Numbered from the stretch's first letter, positions 8,022-17,588 are shown. The stretch is DNA of 64,000 bases from Streptosporangium sp040640155 (GCF_040640155.1 NZ_JBFABE010000044.1:1-64000), one strand, 5' to 3'. Notes: a model not told the origin generated them from the sequence alone. A program made the numbers and translations.

Positions 8022-8908
8022 GGAGCGTGACGGCCCCACCGGCCTGGAAGGGCCGCCCCGGCCCGGCCGTGCGCGCCGCCAAGGCCGTGGCGCTGACCGT
8101 GGTGGTCGCGCTGGTGGTCTTCCCGCTGTGGACGGTCCTGGCCACCAGCCTGGCCAGCCCGCGGAACGTCATCGAGAACGGCGGCTGGGTGATCTGGCCG
8201 CGGGAGTTCTCCCTGGACGCCTACGCCGACATCCTGCAGGGCGGGATCATCACCCGCGCGCTGCTGGTCAGCACGGGCGTCACCCTGGTGGGCACGGCGC
8301 TGAGCCTGTCGTGCACCATCGGCCTGGCCTACACCCTGAGCAGGCCGCGGGTCTACGGCGGCAAGCCGATGCTGCTGCTGGTGCTGTTCACGTTCCTGTT
8401 CCCGCCGGGGATGGTGCCGCTGTTCCTGGTGGTGCAGGGCGCCGGCCTGTTCGACCAGTACGCCGCCCTGGTCCTGCCCTTCCTGATCAACGTGTTCAAC
8501 CTGGTCGTGATGCGCGGCTTCTTCCAGGCCATCCCGCAGGAGCTGCTCGACGCCGCGCGGATGGACGGCGCCGGCGAGCTGGCGATCCTGCGCAAGGTCG
8601 TCCTCCCGCTGTCCAAGGCCGTCATCGCGGTGATCGGCCTGTTCTACGCGGTCGCGTACTGGAACCGCTTCTTCGAGGCCATCATCTACTTCAACGACCA
8701 GACCAAGTGGCCGATCGGCACCGTCCTGCGGCAGTACGTCACCGGAGGGGCCTCCCTGTCCGAGAGCGCGGGCGAGCTGGCGGCCACCTCGCCGCAGTCG
8801 GTCCAGATGGCCGTCGTCATGCTCGCGACGCTGCCCATCGTGTGCGTGTACCCGTTCCTGCAGCGTTACTTCGCCAAGGGCGTCCTGACCGGCGCCCTGA
8901 AAGCCTGA
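8018..8908 (+). CDS. Sugar ABC transporter permease, YtcP/LplC type
   Basis: 296 residues, six predicted transmembrane segments. EAA motif LLDAARMDGAGELAILRKVVLP at about two thirds of the length. Partner of the preceding LplB-type permease (ATGA overlap). The final codons (GVLTGALKA) and stop lie in the first copy of a 31-bp tandem duplication (8880-8941), so the second copy is untranslated. Confidence 0.93.
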   Translation: MRSVTAPPAWKGRPGPAVRAAKAVALTVVVALVVFPLWTVLATSLASPRNVIENGGWVIWPREFSLDAYADILQGGIITRALLVSTGVTLVGTALSLSCTIGLAYTLSRPRVYGGKPMLLLVLFTFLFPPGMVPLFLVVQGAGLFDQYAALVLPFLINVFNLVVMRGFFQAIPQELLDAARMDGAGELAILRKVVLPLSKAVIAVIGLFYAVAYWNRFFEAIIYFNDQTKWPIGTVLRQYVTGGASLSESAGELAATSPQSVQMAVVMLATLPIVCVYPFLQRYFAKGVLTGALKA

Positions 8909-8941
8909 CAGCGTCCTGACCGGCGCCCCGAAGGCCCGACA
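8880..8941. repeat. 31-bp tandem duplication across a stop codon
   Basis: 8880-8910 and 8911-8941 are head-to-tail copies (GCGTCCTGACCGGCGCCC core) differing at about three bases. The first encodes the end of the permease; the second is untranslated spacer before the binding-protein gene. Confidence 0.85.
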
Positions 8942-9019
8942 GGCGCCCCTGAGCGGCGCCTTGGAACCCCCCACGAGAAACACTCCTTTCGGCGCCACGC
9001 CGGGAGAGGAACCCCCGCC

Positions 9020-10669
9020 ATGGACAACCCCATCGACCGCCGTTCCCTGCTGCGCCTGGCCGGCACCGGCGCGCTCGGCCTGGCCGCCACGCCCCTGCTG
9101 TCCGCGTGCGCGGGCCGGAGCCCGTCGGGAGGCGGGAACGTCTCCAACGCGGGCAAGAGCCTGACCCCCTGGCCGGCCTACGTGCCGTTCACCGGACCGG
9201 CTCCGGACCTTCCCGGTGACGCCTCCGGCGTGCAGCCGCTCTACCTGTCCTACCCCGAGAAGCTCGTGCGGTCGGTGAACGACACCGTCGGCGACGGCTC
9301 CGAGGTCAAGGCCATGGTCGTGTCGTTCGGCGCCCCGCCGAAGCCGGTCGGGCAGAACGAGTACTGGCAGGCGCTCGACAAGGCGCTCAACGTCGGCCTG
9401 AACGTCACCGTCGTGCCCGACCCGGAGTACGCGCAGAAGATGGCCACGCTGATGGCCTCCGGCGACGACCTGCCGGACATCATCATGTTCAACAACCTGG
9501 CGCTTCCGCACGCGGCCGAGTTCGTCCAGGCCCGCTGCGCCGACCTGTCGGAGTTCGTCGGCGGGGACGCGGTCAGGCGGTTCCCCAACCTCGCCAACAT
9601 CCCCACCTACGCCTGGCAGGGCATGGGCAGGGTCGGCGGCAGGATCTACGGGGTCCCGCTGGAGCGGCCGAAGCCGGCCAACAGCCTGTTCGTCAACCGC
9701 TCGGCCATGGAGGCGGCCGGCATCCCCAAGGACTGGACGACCGAGCAGTACCTGGACGCCATGAAGGAGCTGACCGGCGACCGCAGGTGGGGCGTGGGCT
9801 GGTTCAAGACGCTGTTCGGCGGCCTGGGCGCGATCACCTACCACGCCGGCTCGCTGGGCGCGCCGAACACCTGGTCGGCCTCGGGCGGCACGTTCTCGCA
9901 CACCATCACCACCCCGCAGTTCGAGCAGGCCCTGGAGGTCATGCGCAAGCTGGTCGAGGCCGGGGCGCACTACCCCGACAGCCTCACGGTCAGCTCCACC
10001 GACATGCAGAGCTTCTTCCACAACGGCACGGTCGCCTCGATCAACGACGGCTTCGGGTCGGTGAACCTGGCCACCATGACGAAGATCGACGACCGGTTCG
10101 ACCTCGACCTCGGGCGGCCGTACGGGGAGAACCCCACGCCCTGGCAGAGCCCGGGCACCTTCGGCTACGTCGCCTTCAAGAAGGCCTCCCCCGAGCGGAT
10201 CAGGCTGCTGCTGCGCATCTGCGACTACCTCAGCGCGCCGTTCGGGACCAGCGAGTACGAGCTGGCCAACTACGGCGTCGAGGGCCGGCACTTCACCAAG
10301 GACGCCGACGGCGTCAAGACCACCGACCTGTACACCCAGGAGAACAACACCCTCCTGCCCGTCAAGTTCCTCGGCGCGGCCCCGTCCGTCCTCTACCTGC
10401 CGGGCCACTCCGACGTGGCCAGGTCCGTGTACGAGTGGCAGAAGGCGACGCTGCCCGACAGCGTCCGCAACCCCGCCACCGGCCTGCGCTCGTCCACCGA
10501 GGCGAGCAAGGGCGCCCAACTGGGCCAGATCCTCGGGGACGGGATCACGGCGATCACCTTCGGGCGCAAGCCGCTGTCGGCGTGGAAGGACGTCGTCACC
10601 CGGTGGCGGCAGGCGGGCGGCGACCGGGTCGCCGCGGAGCTGGCCAAGGAGCACGCGGCCAACCAGTAG
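9020..10669 (+). CDS. Extracellular sugar-binding lipoprotein, LplA type (ABC importer)
   Basis: 549 residues, typical for the large LplA-like group of family 1 solute-binding proteins. The N-terminus has twin arginines (R7-R8) followed by a hydrophobic stretch and lipobox LLSAC with the acylated Cys at 30, so it is exported (possibly by Tat) and lipid-anchored. Captures oligosaccharides for the two permeases. GAGAGGA lies 9 bases before the ATG. The last 74 bp overlap the 3' end of the convergent DUF2264 gene. Confidence 0.92.
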   Translation: MDNPIDRRSLLRLAGTGALGLAATPLLSACAGRSPSGGGNVSNAGKSLTPWPAYVPFTGPAPDLPGDASGVQPLYLSYPEKLVRSVNDTVGDGSEVKAMVVSFGAPPKPVGQNEYWQALDKALNVGLNVTVVPDPEYAQKMATLMASGDDLPDIIMFNNLALPHAAEFVQARCADLSEFVGGDAVRRFPNLANIPTYAWQGMGRVGGRIYGVPLERPKPANSLFVNRSAMEAAGIPKDWTTEQYLDAMKELTGDRRWGVGWFKTLFGGLGAITYHAGSLGAPNTWSASGGTFSHTITTPQFEQALEVMRKLVEAGAHYPDSLTVSSTDMQSFFHNGTVASINDGFGSVNLATMTKIDDRFDLDLGRPYGENPTPWQSPGTFGYVAFKKASPERIRLLLRICDYLSAPFGTSEYELANYGVEGRHFTKDADGVKTTDLYTQENNTLLPVKFLGAAPSVLYLPGHSDVARSVYEWQKATLPDSVRNPATGLRSSTEASKGAQLGQILGDGITAITFGRKPLSAWKDVVTRWRQAGGDRVAAELAKEHAANQ

Positions 10670-12608
10670 ACCGGAGGCGCACGACGAGCCGGCGGGCCGG
10701 GACGGGCGGCCCGCCGCTCCGCCGTGTTCTCCGGGCGCGGGGCGCCGGCCGTTCGCAGGCGGGGACGCCGGCCATGCGCACGGTCACCGTCTCCCCGCCG
10801 GGCAGCTCCAGGACGACCAGGTCGCCCCGCACGCTCACGCCCGGCGCGGGCGGCGGGTCCGGCGTCACCGCCAGGTGCACGAGGCCGACGTAGAGCGCGG
10901 TGCCGCCGGGGTGGGCGTCGGCGACGGCGTACGGCGTGGCCGAGTGCGCGCCGAAGGCGTTGGTGCCGCGCGAGGTCACCACGCCGGTTCCCGTGTAACC
11001 GTGCAGGGCGAGCACGGCGCTGCTCAGCCCGTCCGGGCGGCGGGCCCGCGCCGCCCCCTCCCCCCGGCTCGTCTCCGGGGGGACCGCCGCGGCCAGGGCG
11101 TGGCCGCCGTCCCTCACCCGGTGCCCGGCCGGGGCCGTGACCCGGTGGATCCTGATCTCCGCCGGGCCGTCGACGACCGAGGCCGTCACCACGCGGACCG
11201 GGCCGTCCTCGTAGGCGGAGGCGGCGAACCGGTCGGAGACGGCCAGGGGCTCGATACGCCGCCTGAGGGAGGGCGTCCCGTCGGGGGCGACGACGGCCAG
11301 GTGGTTGTCCACGCCGTGCGCCCCCGCCCCCACCTCGGGCCCGGTGTGGCTGGTGTAGGCGAGCTTGAGGTAGTACGGGTCGGGCGGCCCGGCCGGGTCC
11401 TGGACGCGGTCGCGGTCGCTGCCGTGGTTGACGAGCCGTACGACGCCGTCGGCGCGGGTGGCGTGCAGCAGCCAGCCGGGCGCGGGCATGGACACCGCCT
11501 GGTCGGCCAGCTCGACGGGCGCGGCCTCCTCGGCGTCCGTCCAGACCGGGTGCCCGGGCGGCAGCAGCAGGCCCAGGAACGCCTTGCTCGCCCAGTACGG
11601 CGACGCCGGCCCCGAGTAGTCCTGGGCGACGGGCGGGAACGGGCCGTACCAGCCCAGCGTGAGCAGGCCGCGCCCGTCGGGCGCGCCGCGCTCGGCGAAG
11701 TGGCGCAGGACGCCGCCGGCGATGCGGCGGGTGCGGCCGGGCGACAGGGGCGAGGCGCCGGTGAGCGCTCCCAGCCACAGCGGCGCGACGGTGGCGAACC
11801 GGTAGGTCAGCGAGCGCCCCTGGTGCACCGGCCCGCCGTCGGCGGCGAAGAAGTGCTGGTAGTCGTCGAGGAAGCGGCGCAGGCGCGCCGCGTAGAGTTC
11901 CCGGCGGGCGGTGTCGCCGGCCATCCTCGCCCACAGCGACGGGTACAGGTGCATCGCCCAGCCGCAGTAGTAGTCGAAGTTCTTGCCCCTGCCGTCGGAG
12001 TACCAGCCGTCGCCGGCGTACCACTCCTCGATCCGCTCCAGCCCGCCGGTGATCTCCGCCGGGTCGTGCGGCCCGCCCGCCTCGGCCAGGAACTGCCCGA
12101 CGACCACCGTGAACATCACCCAGTTGTTGTCCGGGGTGCGCCGCCCGACGCACCCGGCCAGCCAGGCCACCACCCGTTCCCGCACGGCCGGCGACAGCCG
12201 GTCGAACAGCCAGGGCCGGGTCTCGTGCAGCGCCAGCGCCACCGAGGCCGCCTCGACGAGCTGCTGGGACATGTCGGCCGGCGCGGGCCAGGCGTGGGGG
12301 TGGGCCGGATCCGTCCCGGCCGCGAGGCCGCTCGCGTAGCGCTCCAGCAGCGTGGGCGGCACCGCGCCGCCCGCCCCGGCGATCCTGAAGGCGGCGAGCA
12401 GGAACGTGCGGGCGAATCCCTCCAGCCCGTCGCTCACCGGCCCCGACCGGCTCGCGCTGCCGGGCAGGTGGAACCGGGCGAAGTCCTCCGTGGCGTACGG
12501 CACCACGGAGGCCAGCAGGCGGTCGGCGGCGGCCTCCCAGTGCGCCCGGGTCCAGCCGGTGTGGCCGGAGAGTCGTTCGTCGGGCGATGGGAGGCCGTTC
12601 TGCGACAT
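10596..12608 (-). CDS. DUF2264 domain protein
   Basis: 670 residues. The first roughly 600 residues match DUF2264 proteins: an alpha/alpha-barrel-like region with NNWVMFTVVVGQF, GWYSDGRGKNFDYYCGWAMHLYP, and YWASKAFLGLLLP, followed by a beta-rich region. Family members cluster with pectin/rhamnogalacturonan genes and probably act on glycans, but no activity is assigned. The C-terminal 45 residues are Arg/Pro-rich and overlap the convergent binding-protein gene by 74 bp, suggesting the original stop was lost or lies upstream. A LacI operator (12663-12678) lies just upstream. No secretion signal. Confidence 0.82.
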   Translation of the reverse strand: MSQNGLPSPDERLSGHTGWTRAHWEAAADRLLASVVPYATEDFARFHLPGSASRSGPVSDGLEGFARTFLLAAFRIAGAGGAVPPTLLERYASGLAAGTDPAHPHAWPAPADMSQQLVEAASVALALHETRPWLFDRLSPAVRERVVAWLAGCVGRRTPDNNWVMFTVVVGQFLAEAGGPHDPAEITGGLERIEEWYAGDGWYSDGRGKNFDYYCGWAMHLYPSLWARMAGDTARRELYAARLRRFLDDYQHFFAADGGPVHQGRSLTYRFATVAPLWLGALTGASPLSPGRTRRIAGGVLRHFAERGAPDGRGLLTLGWYGPFPPVAQDYSGPASPYWASKAFLGLLLPPGHPVWTDAEEAAPVELADQAVSMPAPGWLLHATRADGVVRLVNHGSDRDRVQDPAGPPDPYYLKLAYTSHTGPEVGAGAHGVDNHLAVVAPDGTPSLRRRIEPLAVSDRFAASAYEDGPVRVVTASVVDGPAEIRIHRVTAPAGHRVRDGGHALAAAVPPETSRGEGAARARRPDGLSSAVLALHGYTGTGVVTSRGTNAFGAHSATPYAVADAHPGGTALYVGLVHLAVTPDPPPAPGVSVRGDLVVLELPGGETVTVRMAGVPACERPAPRARRTRRSGGPPVPARRLVVRLRSTGWPRAPWPAPRRPGRRPPAATG

Positions 12609-12662
12609 AAAACGGATACTACAGTCCTACGTGGCTTTTATCGGCTATGTACCGGAAAAAGC

Positions 12663-12678
12663 AGTAAACGGTTTAACA
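12663..12678. promoter_or_regulatory. LacI-family operator
   Basis: AGTAAACGGTTTAACA, palindromic around CG, in the 77-bp gap between the PL11 lyase gene and the DUF2264 gene, positioned to control the latter. Confidence 0.7.
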
Positions 12679-12685
12679 TCGACGC

Positions 12686-14554
12686 CTACTGGCCCGCGTA
12701 GCGGATGCTCGGGCGGGGCGGCGCGGTCATGCCGTGGCCGAGGAAGTAGTCGGGGTGGTGGGACTGCATGTAGCCCTTGAGGGTCATGGCGTTGCGGTAG
12801 GCGGGGTTGTGCGCCAGCGTGTACAGCCTGGTGCTCGTGGGCCGGTCGGTGGTGAAGATGATCAGCTGGTTGTAGCTCGCGTTGGTGTAGACGACCTCTT
12901 CGCGCCAGTCGCCGAACAGGTCGCCGACCAGGGTGGGGTTCACGCCCTGGGCCGCGCTGACCGCGCCGTACTGCGAGATGTTCAGCAGCCGGGGGACCCG
13001 GTTGGTGGGGGTGGGGCCGGCCGGGTCCCACTTCTCGAACTTGCCGTCGTTGAGCAGTTCCATGGTGAGGTCGCCGTCCCACCACAGGCCCATCTGCGGC
13101 CAGGGCCGCAGCGAGGTGTTCGGTTCGGCGAGGCGGTTGGCGGGCGCGTTGTACAGGCCGGAGAAGGACCAGACCTCCATGCCGGGGTGGCGGGGGTCGA
13201 TGTCGCCGGCCATGCCACGCCCCACGTCGGCGGTGCCGGACCCGGTGTGCCGCCAGATGACGGAGCCGTCTCGGGCGTCGTAGTAGTACTCGCGCAGGCC
13301 GTTGGGGTTGTCCTGCTGCACGCCGTAGCCCTGCAGGCCCGGACGGGAGGGGTCCATCTTGGTGATGTGGAAACGGTCGCCGTGGACGATGCCCGCGGGC
13401 CCCAGCGAGTAGCGCAGGGTGCCGTCCCCGTTGAGCACGAACCCGATCTCGGCGACCTCGTCCCTGCCGTCGCCGTCGACGTCGACGATGCGGGTGTTGT
13501 GCCCGTCGGGTGCGTTCTGGTTGCCGCGCAGCCACTTCCACCGCTGGGTCAGGGCCTGGCCGTCGAACCTCCAGGCGGCCATCATGAGGTTGAAGCCCCC
13601 GTTGCCGATCCGGTTCTTCATGAACGCCACCAGGCTGGGCGTGGTGCCGTCGAGGTGACCCACGCCCAGGCGGGCGTACATCGGGCCGTCGGACAGGTAG
13701 TCGGTCGGCACCGGGGCCGTGGCCCGGGCCGCTCCGGTCCGGCCGTCGAGGACGGCCATGAACTGGCGGTTGTCGTTGCCGTCGGTGAACCTCGTCCCGT
13801 TGCCGAAGGTCACGCCGTTGGCGATGCGCACCGCGACCTCGGCCCGGCCGTCGCCGTCGAGGTCGGCGACGGTGACGCCGTCGTTGTGGCCCACGTCGAT
13901 CGTGGACGACCCGCCCTCGATGTTGTTCTGGTTCGTGCTGTTGGGCCCCATGTCGACCTGCCACAGGAAGCGCCCGTCGCTGCGGTAGGCCTCGATCTTC
14001 TGGGGGGAGGTCTGCCGGTCGAGCACGTAGTCGTACTCGCCGTCGCCGTCGAGGTCACCGGCCCAGACGAACTTCACCGGGCCGCCGGCCCGCAGCGGCA
14101 GGCGGACCACCGGCTCGACGGCGTGGTCGGCCGTCAGCGTGAACGCCGCGCTCGCCGCCTGCTCGGTGCCGCCGGCCACCGGCCGTACGTGGTAGCTGTT
14201 GGAGCGCGTCAGGTCGGCCGTGGAGTCGACGTGGTTGGTGCCGCCGGTCAGGACCGCGGAGTTGAGCTTGACGTAGGAGCCGCCGGCGGTGGAACGGTAG
14301 ACGTTGAAGCCGATGCCGTCGGGGTCCAGTCCCAGCAGCCGCCAGCTGACCAGGACGTTCCTGCTGCCGGAGCGCACGGCCACCACGCCGCGGCCGAGGT
14401 TCTCCATGGTACGGACGGGGGCGGCCGCCGACCCGCCGGAGGAGGCGGTGGTCGCGGACGTGGGGCCGGCGACCAGGGCCGCGGCGGCCACCGCGAGCGC
14501 CGAGGCGATGGCGGCGGGCCGGCGGACGGCTCGCCGTCGACGCGTGACATGCAT
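12686..14554 (-). CDS. Secreted rhamnogalacturonan endolyase, PL11 family
   Basis: 622 residues. Cleaves the rhamnogalacturonan I backbone by beta-elimination outside the cell. A signal peptide (RRRRAVRRP, then an Ala-rich hydrophobic stretch) is followed by a fibronectin-like region and an eight-bladed propeller with calcium-binding DLDGDG, DLDGDG and DVDGDG repeats, NQNNIEGG, HNTRIVDVDGDG and LFGDWREE, all typical of YesW/YesX-type lyases. ATG 14554 is selected because AAGGAG lies 8 bases upstream; 14569 has no such site. It follows the exo-lyase-like gene by 30 bp, probably co-transcribed. Confidence 0.93.
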   Translation of the reverse strand: MHVTRRRRAVRRPAAIASALAVAAAALVAGPTSATTASSGGSAAAPVRTMENLGRGVVAVRSGSRNVLVSWRLLGLDPDGIGFNVYRSTAGGSYVKLNSAVLTGGTNHVDSTADLTRSNSYHVRPVAGGTEQAASAAFTLTADHAVEPVVRLPLRAGGPVKFVWAGDLDGDGEYDYVLDRQTSPQKIEAYRSDGRFLWQVDMGPNSTNQNNIEGGSSTIDVGHNDGVTVADLDGDGRAEVAVRIANGVTFGNGTRFTDGNDNRQFMAVLDGRTGAARATAPVPTDYLSDGPMYARLGVGHLDGTTPSLVAFMKNRIGNGGFNLMMAAWRFDGQALTQRWKWLRGNQNAPDGHNTRIVDVDGDGRDEVAEIGFVLNGDGTLRYSLGPAGIVHGDRFHITKMDPSRPGLQGYGVQQDNPNGLREYYYDARDGSVIWRHTGSGTADVGRGMAGDIDPRHPGMEVWSFSGLYNAPANRLAEPNTSLRPWPQMGLWWDGDLTMELLNDGKFEKWDPAGPTPTNRVPRLLNISQYGAVSAAQGVNPTLVGDLFGDWREEVVYTNASYNQLIIFTTDRPTSTRLYTLAHNPAYRNAMTLKGYMQSHHPDYFLGHGMTAPPRPSIRYAGQ

Positions 14555-14584
14555 GAGGGTCTCCTTCATCGTGGGGGGCGGGGG

Positions 14585-17311
14585 TCAGGCGGGAAGCCGG
14601 TCCCCGATCAGGGCGAGGCACTGGACGGCCGCCAGGCCGTACTGGGCGGAGGCGTTGACCGAGGCGAAGGCGGCCTCGTCGACGGGCTTGAGCACCTTCG
14701 GGCCCTCCAGGCGCACCGACGCGAACTCCAGGGTCTTCGGGTATCCGGCGTGACCGGTGTAGAACTCCTGCCACGCCCGGGCCGCGAGACCCGCGTCGCC
14801 GAGCCTGGCGGCGGCGTAGGCGGTGAGGCGGGAGTGGGCCTGGCGCAGGTTCTGGTTGCCGAACGACTGGCCGGCCTCGGCCTGCTGCTCGGCGGCGGTG
14901 GCGTTGTACAGGCGGCAGTACTGCAGCCACGCCCTGGTGAACGCCTCGTCGCCGGTCAGGGAGATGACCTCGCTGCACAGTTCGACCAGGCCGAACACCG
15001 CGCCGAGCGAGCCGACGCTGACCGCGGGCTCGGTGGGTTTGAAGGTGCCGTCGTCGAGGTCGTACAGGCCGCTGCCGCGGATGAACCCGTTGGGCATCAC
15101 GGCGATGCTCCGCATGCCGTTCAGCAGTTTCTCCCGGGCGATCGGCGCGCCGCCGCGCTCCCACTCGGTCAGCCAGGCGAGTGCCAGGCCGCTCCAGTCG
15201 GTGCCGGTGCTGACGCCGAGCGCGTGCGGGTCGGGCTCGTACGGACCGGTGCGGATCTTACGGACGGGGTCCAGGACGAGGAAGGTCCTGTCGACGTCCA
15301 CGAGGTCGCGCAGCAGGTCGCCGATGCGCTCGTCGGCGGTGAGGAAGTACAGGAAGCGCCGGTAGCCGGCGTTGCTGATGCGGGCCTGCTTGGCGCTGTC
15401 GGCCCAGTGCTGGACGCCGTGCCGCGTGCCCAGGTCCCGCCACTTGCCCAGGTGGTAGACGTCGACCTCGCCGGTGTGGCGGGTCATCGCCTCGGCGAAG
15501 CGGAACGCCTCGGCCCTGCCGGTGCGCAGGTAGTGGTACCACAGCCACAGGTCGGTCGACAGCTCGGAGTTGTCCCACGCGTAGCCGCCGACGTCGTAGC
15601 GCCACACGTGCCGGTCGGGGTCGTAGCTGTGCATGATGTCGCCGTAGTCCCAGAAGCCGTACCAGGAGCGCTGGTCGACCTGCTTCCTGTGGTGGTCGAA
15701 CAGGAAGTCCAGGCGGTCCTCGATGAGCTTCCTGGCCGGGGTCGAGCGGTCCACCGGCGACCAGTCGCCGAACACCCCGGCCGCGTGCAGGTGCGCCGGC
15801 GGCGCGACGATCAGGGGCGGCGTCCGCACGGCCTCGGCCAGCTCCGCCACCCGCTCCGCGGCCGGGGTGGCTCCCAGCGCCCAGAACATCAGCTCCGTGG
15901 TGCGCGCGATGCCGTACGGGGTGCCGAAGGCCGGCTCGTAGTCCTCGTAGGTGATCTCCAGCCCTTCGAGCTGCTCGGCGTAGGTGTCCTGGCCGAGGCC
16001 GTCGTGGTAGAAGCGCAGGTCCATCGGCCCGGCGTCGGGCGACCACAGCCACACGGTGACCTCGGCCCGCTCGCCGGCCGCGCCGCGGACGTCGAGCCGG
16101 GTGGGGTGCAGCTGCCAGAAGTTGCGCATGCCGAAGGCGAGGCCTCCGGTGGGGCCGCCGACGTAGCCGAGCCCGCCGGCCCGGCCGCCGGAGTCGACGG
16201 GTATCCAGCCGTGGCCGGTCCTGGTGCGCTTGCGGATCTGGAAGCCGTCGGCGCTGACCTGGCTCAGCGAGTAGTCGCCGAAGGCCGGGACCAGGTGCAG
16301 CCGGGAGGAGACCCGGGTGTCCCAGGTCGCCGTCGGCGGGGTGGTCTGCCCGGCGACCTGTGCCTGGCGGACCGCCGCGCCCGGGTCGCGGCGCAGGCCG
16401 GTGATGCCGCGCACCGCCTCCGACAGCACGCCGTCGCCGTTCCCGGCGAAGCGCACGTGCCGGTCGTGGAGCTCACCGCGCATCGGCACGTCGAAGCGGA
16501 TGCCGAGGCCGCCGATGAAGTCCTTCCTCTCGTCTCCGTCGAACACGAAGCTGTGCACCGCGCGGATGCCGTCGCTGCCGGCGTAGAAGTACAGGCGCAC
16601 GGTGAACGGCAGCCAGGAGCGCCCGCCGCGCCGGTGTGCCCCCTCGATCCTGACCACCGCGCGGACCGGGCCCGACTGCTCGACCGTCACCTTCTCGGTA
16701 CGGCCCTCGAACCTCTCCCGCCTGACCGCGCCGGTCTCGTCGTCCCCGGACTCGTCCTGGCGCAGGCAGATCAGCCGGCCGTCGCGGGCGATCTCCACCT
16801 CGCCCCGCAGGAGGGAGCGCACCAGCCGGTCGCCCCTCTTCGGGATCAGGCACCGGATGACGCCGGTGCCCACCTCGACCTGGTCGCGGCCGTCCTTGAC
16901 GGTCACGGCGGCCGCCGGCGCGGCGGGCCGGCCCCCGGACAGGACGTAGTGCTCGGCCGGGGCGACGTCGGAGCCGATGGCGTGCGCGGTCCACTTCAGC
17001 GACCCGTCGGGCCAGTAGGCGGTGGCCCACGTCTGGACGGGCACCTGCTGCCCGGCGGCGCTGCGCAGCGCGAACTCCTGGCCCTTGGGCACGGCGCCCT
17101 TCGGCCACGGCACGCCCCAGGTGGCCCCCCCGGCCAGCCGGCCGGGGACGCCGCCCTCCAGCCAGTGCAGCCGGACGCCGTCGTCGAGCACGCCGGGCGC
17201 CGCCGTCCGGCCGGTGGTGGCCGCGCGTGCCGGTCCCGGGGGCAGGCCGACCTGGCCGGCGGCGGCCGCCGCCGCGCCGAGGAGAAGTCTTCGTCGGGAC
17301 ATCATCGCCAT
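14585..17311 (-). CDS. Exo-rhamnogalacturonan lyase-like protein (YetA/PcRGLX family), Tat-exported
   Basis: 908 residues. Twin-arginine signal MMSRRRLLLGAAAAAA then the family N-terminal motif LHWLEGGVPGRLAGGATWGVPWPKG, followed by a beta-sandwich, an (alpha/alpha) barrel-like region with DRSTPARKLIEDRLDF, SWYGFWDYGDIMHSYD and WDNSELSTDLWLWYHYLRTG, and a C-terminal domain. The characterised fungal relative releases unsaturated disaccharides from rhamnogalacturonan ends; the bacterial activity here is inferred. ATG 17311 has TGGAG 5 bases upstream; the open frame extends 51 codons further through the operator, which is unlikely to be coding. A LacI operator (17361-17374) lies 50 bp upstream. 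Confidence 0.87.
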   Translation of the reverse strand: MAMMSRRRLLLGAAAAAAGQVGLPPGPARAATTGRTAAPGVLDDGVRLHWLEGGVPGRLAGGATWGVPWPKGAVPKGQEFALRSAAGQQVPVQTWATAYWPDGSLKWTAHAIGSDVAPAEHYVLSGGRPAAPAAAVTVKDGRDQVEVGTGVIRCLIPKRGDRLVRSLLRGEVEIARDGRLICLRQDESGDDETGAVRRERFEGRTEKVTVEQSGPVRAVVRIEGAHRRGGRSWLPFTVRLYFYAGSDGIRAVHSFVFDGDERKDFIGGLGIRFDVPMRGELHDRHVRFAGNGDGVLSEAVRGITGLRRDPGAAVRQAQVAGQTTPPTATWDTRVSSRLHLVPAFGDYSLSQVSADGFQIRKRTRTGHGWIPVDSGGRAGGLGYVGGPTGGLAFGMRNFWQLHPTRLDVRGAAGERAEVTVWLWSPDAGPMDLRFYHDGLGQDTYAEQLEGLEITYEDYEPAFGTPYGIARTTELMFWALGATPAAERVAELAEAVRTPPLIVAPPAHLHAAGVFGDWSPVDRSTPARKLIEDRLDFLFDHHRKQVDQRSWYGFWDYGDIMHSYDPDRHVWRYDVGGYAWDNSELSTDLWLWYHYLRTGRAEAFRFAEAMTRHTGEVDVYHLGKWRDLGTRHGVQHWADSAKQARISNAGYRRFLYFLTADERIGDLLRDLVDVDRTFLVLDPVRKIRTGPYEPDPHALGVSTGTDWSGLALAWLTEWERGGAPIAREKLLNGMRSIAVMPNGFIRGSGLYDLDDGTFKPTEPAVSVGSLGAVFGLVELCSEVISLTGDEAFTRAWLQYCRLYNATAAEQQAEAGQSFGNQNLRQAHSRLTAYAAARLGDAGLAARAWQEFYTGHAGYPKTLEFASVRLEGPKVLKPVDEAAFASVNASAQYGLAAVQCLALIGDRLPA

Positions 17312-17360
17312 GGGAGCTCCACTGGGGGGTTGGCGTTCACACCGATGAAACGAGGAGGTG

Positions 17361-17374
17361 TTTAAACGTTTACA
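17361..17374. promoter_or_regulatory. LacI-family operator
   Basis: TTTAAACGTTTACA (reverse complement TGTAAACGTTTAAA), 13 of 14 palindromic positions around a CG centre, upstream of the exo-lyase/PL11 operon. Confidence 0.82.
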
Positions 17375-17546
17375 TCGCAGATGGCAGCATGCCCCGCAGG
17401 AGCTGTCAAGAGGCCCGCACCGCCCCGGAAGGCGATTTCCCAGCACGGGCCCCACGAACATCACCGGATTCTCCGTCCGGTGACGGCCCCGCGGTCACCC
17501 GAGGGTGGCGAGTTGACAGCGGCCCAGGCAGAGGGAAGCATCACGC

Positions 17547-17559
17547 GTAAGCGGTTTAC
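17547..17559. promoter_or_regulatory. LacI-family operator, probable autoregulation site
   Basis: GTAAGCGGTTTAC, symmetric arms GTAA and TTAC, about 30 bp upstream of the lacI-type gene. Confidence 0.7.
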
Positions 17560-17588
17560 CGCCGTGTTTCACTTCGGTTGGAGGTTGG

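Noticed and set aside
7964..10654. Open minus-strand frame of 896 codons
   Set aside because: Antisense shadow of the second permease and the binding lipoprotein; no family features.
12734..17365. Open plus-strand frame of 1,543 codons
   Set aside because: It is the antisense shadow of the PL11 and exo-lyase genes, with composition (Val/Gly/Arg-rich, no motif) typical of reverse frames in high-GC DNA.
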